From RQOF01 sp964461135 (GTDB lineage Bacteria > Calditrichota > Calditrichia > RBG-13-44-9): DNA of 25,735 nt. The DNA is taken from contig CAYWTB010000066.1 in the NCBI GenBank assembly GCA_964461135.1, positions 1-25,735 of the forward strand, written 5' to 3'. Every line of letters begins with the position of its first letter. The first letter of the stretch is position 1. This document shows positions 23,046 to 25,735 of this stretch, in pieces. The translations under genes and the position numbers were made by a program. The notes beneath the pieces were generated by a model. The model was not told where the DNA came from. It ran no database searches and saw only the letters and a list, made by a program, of their open reading frames with translations.

Positions 23046-25127
23046 ATGAAAAAAATTACTGTCATTTGGTCAGTAATTTTTGTATTGCTGGCTTTCAGCC
23101 TCATGAGTGCCCAGACGGTGAATGTAACCTTCCGGGTGAATACTGCTACGGTCCCGGATTCTATCGGGCCCAATTCGTTGGTACAGGTCCGCGGGGGAAC
23201 GGCTCCGTTAACCTGGGGTAATGATACCGGTGGTCAGATGACGAATGCCGGTGGTGATTACTGGGAAGTAACCCTTCAGATGCCGGCTGATTCATCAATT
23301 GCCTACAAGTATTTTGCCAATGCTTTGGGCGACGGAACCGGCAACGGCTGGGAAGCCAACCTGAATACCGGAAATGGCAACCGCGCCCTGACCACCACCA
23401 GCAGCGATACGGTGTTGCCAGTGGTATACTTTAATAAGATTAATAATGCTGCTCAGGATGCCATGCCCTATACTCCTTCCGATTCCATGGATGTGTGGTT
23501 CCGTGTGAATATGCAGCGACTCATCCAGTACAGCAACTTTAATCCGGCCACTCAGGTGGCAGGAATCCGTGGTGGTACTGCCACGCTGGATTGGGGTAAC
23601 ACAATCGTTCTGTCACCGGAAACCCCGCATGAGGGCAACCAGTTTACTTATCCTTCTGAGGATTTCTATTCAGGACAGGTAAAGATTGTCCCCGGGAATA
23701 TTAATCCGGGCGATACTATTTTCTATAAGTTTGTTTATGGTGACAAACCCGCCGGAAATGATAATATCAACTGGGAATCGGTTCCCAACCGGCAATTGTA
23801 TGTTTATTCGGGCAAATCCGATACCACTGTTCACTGGAATTTCTGGAATGACCTACCCCCCGATATCGCTACCGGACAGGATACGGTTATTGTAACGTTT
23901 ACCACGGATTTAACCCGCGCCATCCGCGAAAATGGCTTTTCTCCCGGTGACACCGTTCAGGCCCAATATGGTGACAACGGAACATCTATTCCCGGATCTG
24001 TCCGTATGTTCAAGCAGGGATTTATTGGAAACATTTATTCCGGAAAAGATACGGTGTACAATGTCCAGGCCGGAGGAGAATTGCAGTACAATTATTACAC
24101 CATGTTTACTGGCACAGCCATACGGGAAAATTATTTCGATTTCAACGATACCACCACCACCAGTAGCCGTCCTGAAAAAAGAAAACTGATGATTCCTGAT
24201 CCTGTTCCTGCTGCAGGGCTTACCGCCCTGGATACGATTGCCAGTCTTACTGATGCCCACCGGCAACCGCAATTCCGTAATAATACTCTTCTGCCCAAGG
24301 ATGTCACAGTTTACTGGGAAGTTGATCTGCGACCCCCCTATTATCAGGTAAAATTGGAAGGTTCTACGCTGGATGATATTCAGGGAAACATCGACATCGG
24401 CCCGGCTCAACTCGATTCTATTTTCACCTGGGGTGTCTGGATGAATGGACCGGCAGTAGGTGGCTGGAGTAATCCCACCGGAAGTGACTGGGGACTGGCA
24501 CTGCGAGAGAACCTTGATAAGATGTTGTATGATGACGGTAGCAATGGTGATGCGCAGGCTAGTGATTCTGTATACACCCGGACTGTTTTTTATTCAGGTT
24601 CTGACAGCAGTGTTACAACCGGCCAGATATTCAAATTCGGAATCTATGGTGGAGACAACGAAGCAGGTACCAGCGGATATGGCAACAACCACCTGGAAAA
24701 CATCGTACTGGCCAACCCGGGAGATCCCACTCCGGAAAATGTGACCATCCTCTCCCAGTTCGGATCCATAAATCCGGCATTCTACTGGAGATGGAATTAT
24801 AATCTGGGTGTGGTTGGTATAGATGATTCCGGTCCCGCACAAGTAACCAAAACTCCGCGTCTGGATCACAACTATCCCAATCCTTTCAACCCGGTAACCA
24901 CCATCAGTTTCGTTCTTCCCAAGTCCATGGATGTGAAACTGGAAATCTTCAATGCTCTTGGCCAGCGGGTTACCACCCTGATTGACGGTAAGCAGCGAGA
25001 AGGTCAGCATATAGTCAATTGGAACGGGGTGGATAGAAAAGGTCAACCGGTCAGCAGTGGTATCTATTTCTACCGCCTGTCCACAGAGAATTACGTAAAA
25101 ACCATGAAGATGATGTTAATGAAATAA
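23046..25127 (+). CDS. Secreted T9SS-type-A sorted protein with CBM20-like (starch-binding-like) modules
   Basis: This 693-aa surface or extracellular protein has a signal peptide (ITVIWSVIFVLLAFSLMSAQ). Three related beta-sandwich modules follow at about 24-130, 148-265 and 279-390, beginning VNVTFRVN, MDVWFRVN and VIVTFTTD. Modules 1 and 2 share RGGTA.L.WGN, and module 1 continues WEVTLQMPADSSIAYKYF. This resembles the CBM20 starch-binding fold, though similarity judged by eye is only moderate. A longer beta region (about 415-590) follows. The C-terminus is a type-A sorting domain with YPNPFNP at 610-616, then KLEIFNALGQRV and SSGIYFYRL, ending VKTMKMMLMK. No catalytic motif was recognised, so a glycan-binding role is proposed. 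With the nearby GH13 enzymes it could act like SusE/SusF. GGAGG lies 4-5 nt before the ATG, and a strong hairpin follows the gene. Confidence 0.82.
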   Translation: MKKITVIWSVIFVLLAFSLMSAQTVNVTFRVNTATVPDSIGPNSLVQVRGGTAPLTWGNDTGGQMTNAGGDYWEVTLQMPADSSIAYKYFANALGDGTGNGWEANLNTGNGNRALTTTSSDTVLPVVYFNKINNAAQDAMPYTPSDSMDVWFRVNMQRLIQYSNFNPATQVAGIRGGTATLDWGNTIVLSPETPHEGNQFTYPSEDFYSGQVKIVPGNINPGDTIFYKFVYGDKPAGNDNINWESVPNRQLYVYSGKSDTTVHWNFWNDLPPDIATGQDTVIVTFTTDLTRAIRENGFSPGDTVQAQYGDNGTSIPGSVRMFKQGFIGNIYSGKDTVYNVQAGGELQYNYYTMFTGTAIRENYFDFNDTTTTSSRPEKRKLMIPDPVPAAGLTALDTIASLTDAHRQPQFRNNTLLPKDVTVYWEVDLRPPYYQVKLEGSTLDDIQGNIDIGPAQLDSIFTWGVWMNGPAVGGWSNPTGSDWGLALRENLDKMLYDDGSNGDAQASDSVYTRTVFYSGSDSSVTTGQIFKFGIYGGDNEAGTSGYGNNHLENIVLANPGDPTPENVTILSQFGSINPAFYWRWNYNLGVVGIDDSGPAQVTKTPRLDHNYPNPFNPVTTISFVLPKSMDVKLEIFNALGQRVTTLIDGKQREGQHIVNWNGVDRKGQPVSSGIYFYRLSTENYVKTMKMMLMK

Positions 25128-25171
25128 TACCGGTTATTCATTTTATGTAAACATCAGGTGGTAAATTTATT

Positions 25172-25206
25172 GGCGGGGACCCAGAATAATATTTTGGGTC
25201 TCTGCC
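25172..25206 (+). terminator. Strong 16-bp hairpin closing the surface operon
   Basis: GGCGGGGACCCAGAAT (25172-25187) pairs with ATTTTGGGTCTCTGCC (25191-25206) around a 3-nt loop. All 16 positions pair if three G-U wobbles are allowed. It lies 44 nt after the stop of the secreted protein gene. No T-tract follows on the plus strand, so it may be a Rho-independent-like terminator of unusual form or an mRNA 3'-end stabiliser. Confidence 0.6.
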
Positions 25207-25242
25207 ATATAAAGAAGATTATGTGTCTAAAGTACCCCGGGT

Positions 25243-25251
25243 GTTGTCAAC
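25243..25251. repeat. GTTGTCAAC, left copy of a separated 9-bp inverted repeat
   Basis: GTTGTCAAC at 25243-25251 is the reverse complement of GTTGACAAC at 25345-25353. Each is itself symmetric about its central base. They sit 102 nt apart upstream of the right-edge gene and could be paired protein-binding sites. Confidence 0.3.
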
Positions 25252-25344
25252 CAGTTTTTTCATTCATCATTAATTTTTCCGGGAACAGTTACGGTATAGA
25301 GGTCTGCAAATCTCCCCACGGCAATATCCGATATGCCGGAATAT

Positions 25345-25367
25345 GTTGACAACCGCATGGTTAACCA
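25345..25367. promoter_or_regulatory. GTTGACAAC plus adjacent palindrome TGGTTAACCA
   Basis: The second GTTGWCAAC element (25345-25353) is followed 4 nt later by the perfect 10-bp palindrome TGGTTAACCA (25358-25367). This cluster of symmetric sites lies 33-55 nt before the start of the right-edge gene, where an operator would be expected. Binding protein unknown. Confidence 0.3.
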
Positions 25368-25399
25368 GCTCTTCTTACGAGTCTAACATATATGTAAAA

Positions 25400-25735
25400 A
25401 TGCCATTATCTGCAGAACAGAAAAAATACATTAAACGGAAATACAGTAAAATATCAGTTAAGAAACTGGCCAAAGCTCTGCAAACCGATCCTGAAGAAAT
25501 ATCGGAATATATTTCAAAACTTAAAAAGAAACAGAGAACCACTCGCCACAGAATTTATCAGGTAATTTTAATTCTTTTTCCGGTCATTATATTTAGCCTG
25601 TTGGAAGCAGGATTAAGAATATTCAATTATGGTGGCAGCCTGGAATTATTTGTTGAAGCGCCGGAACCCTATCAGCAATATCAGATGGCGAATCAACAGG
25701 TAAGTCGCCGTTATTTTTACCGGCAGGTTTTGATT
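25400..25735 (+). CDS. HTH-like plus transmembrane N-terminus of a probable SGNH/TPR-type membrane protein (partial)
   Basis: The frame is open from ATG 25400 to the right edge (112 residues, C-terminus missing). Residues 1-45 are charged and helical (AEQKKYIKRKYSKISVKKLA, then ALQTDPEEISEYISKLKKK) and resemble a short helix-turn-helix or DNA-binding-like segment. A transmembrane helix follows (about 53-72, VILILFPVIIFSLLEAGLRIF). The stretch FPVIIFSLLEAGLRIF and the following YQ.YQ..N.Q...RYFYR region parallel the N-terminus of the protein at 10570 (MPFIILLVAELSLRLF, YQVNRSYLKRFFP). It is therefore probably another member of that SGNH-TPR family. No clear Shine-Dalgarno sequence is present. 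Function cannot be given without the rest. Confidence 0.7.
   Translation, partial: MPLSAEQKKYIKRKYSKISVKKLAKALQTDPEEISEYISKLKKKQRTTRHRIYQVILILFPVIIFSLLEAGLRIFNYGGSLELFVEAPEPYQQYQMANQQVSRRYFYRQVLI

Noticed and set aside
24456..25046. Overlapping reverse-strand frames within the secreted protein gene
   Set aside because: They are shadows of a real gene with clear domain structure, with no ribosome sites or family resemblance.
25158..25349. 63-codon plus-strand frame after the secreted protein gene
   Set aside because: It runs through the strong hairpin and the symmetric sites, has no ribosome site and resembles no family.

Overview
The window looks like a chromosomal segment of a Gram-negative bacterium from the FCB lineage, but probably outside Bacteroidota proper; Calditrichota, KSB1, Marinimicrobia or Ignavibacteria-type are possible. 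The reasons are TonB-dependent and PorV/PorQ-type outer-membrane proteins, a secreted protein ending in a YPNPFNP type IX (T9SS)-like sorting domain, lipoproteins with Cys lipoboxes, and clear Shine-Dalgarno sequences (GGAGG, AAGGAG), which most Bacteroidota lack. The lineage is an inference; no marker gene is complete enough to fix it.

Layout. (1) 1-57 is the 3' end of a 5S rRNA, so an rRNA operon ends at the left edge. It is followed by a low-complexity spacer with 14-nt periodic repeats. (2) 325-1836 (minus) is 4-alpha-glucanotransferase (malQ, GH77), which reads toward the rRNA operon. (3) After a 651-nt AT-rich gap comes a long plus-strand series. It starts with a GH13 lipoprotein with a CBM48-like domain (2488-4902), a MalK/UgpC-type ABC ATPase (4994-6094) and a second exported GH13 enzyme (6238-8091). 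(4) Next is a compact cassette: NodU/SxtI-type carbamoyltransferase, SxtJ-like membrane protein, a 52-aa DUF5989/SxtK-like membrane peptide at 10410-10568 that is easily missed, an SGNH/GDSL-TPR membrane protein, and a parvulin-type lipoprotein isomerase. (5) A minus-strand outer-membrane beta-barrel protein (13980-14765) converges on it. (6) A surface operon follows: TonB-dependent receptor (15112-17928), a 1.3-kaa secreted protein with acidic Ca-binding-like modules and an FnIII-like domain, a PorV/PorQ-family barrel, and, after a 76-nt leader, a secreted multi-domain protein with CBM20-like modules and a YPNPFNP sorting domain (23046-25127). A strong hairpin (25172-25206) closes it. (7) The right edge holds the N-terminus of a second membrane protein resembling the SGNH-TPR protein, preceded by an HTH-like cytoplasmic segment.

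How the genes may work together (inference). Surface proteins bind alpha-glucan, the two exported GH13 enzymes cut it, the TonB receptor may take products across the outer membrane, the ABC ATPase may power inner-membrane uptake with permeases encoded elsewhere, and MalQ handles maltodextrins in the cytoplasm. This resembles the Sus idea, but no SusD-like gene is seen. The carbamoyltransferase/SxtJ/DUF5989/SGNH cassette is a separate unit, probably for modifying an envelope or exported glycan or small molecule; its substrate cannot be read from the sequence.
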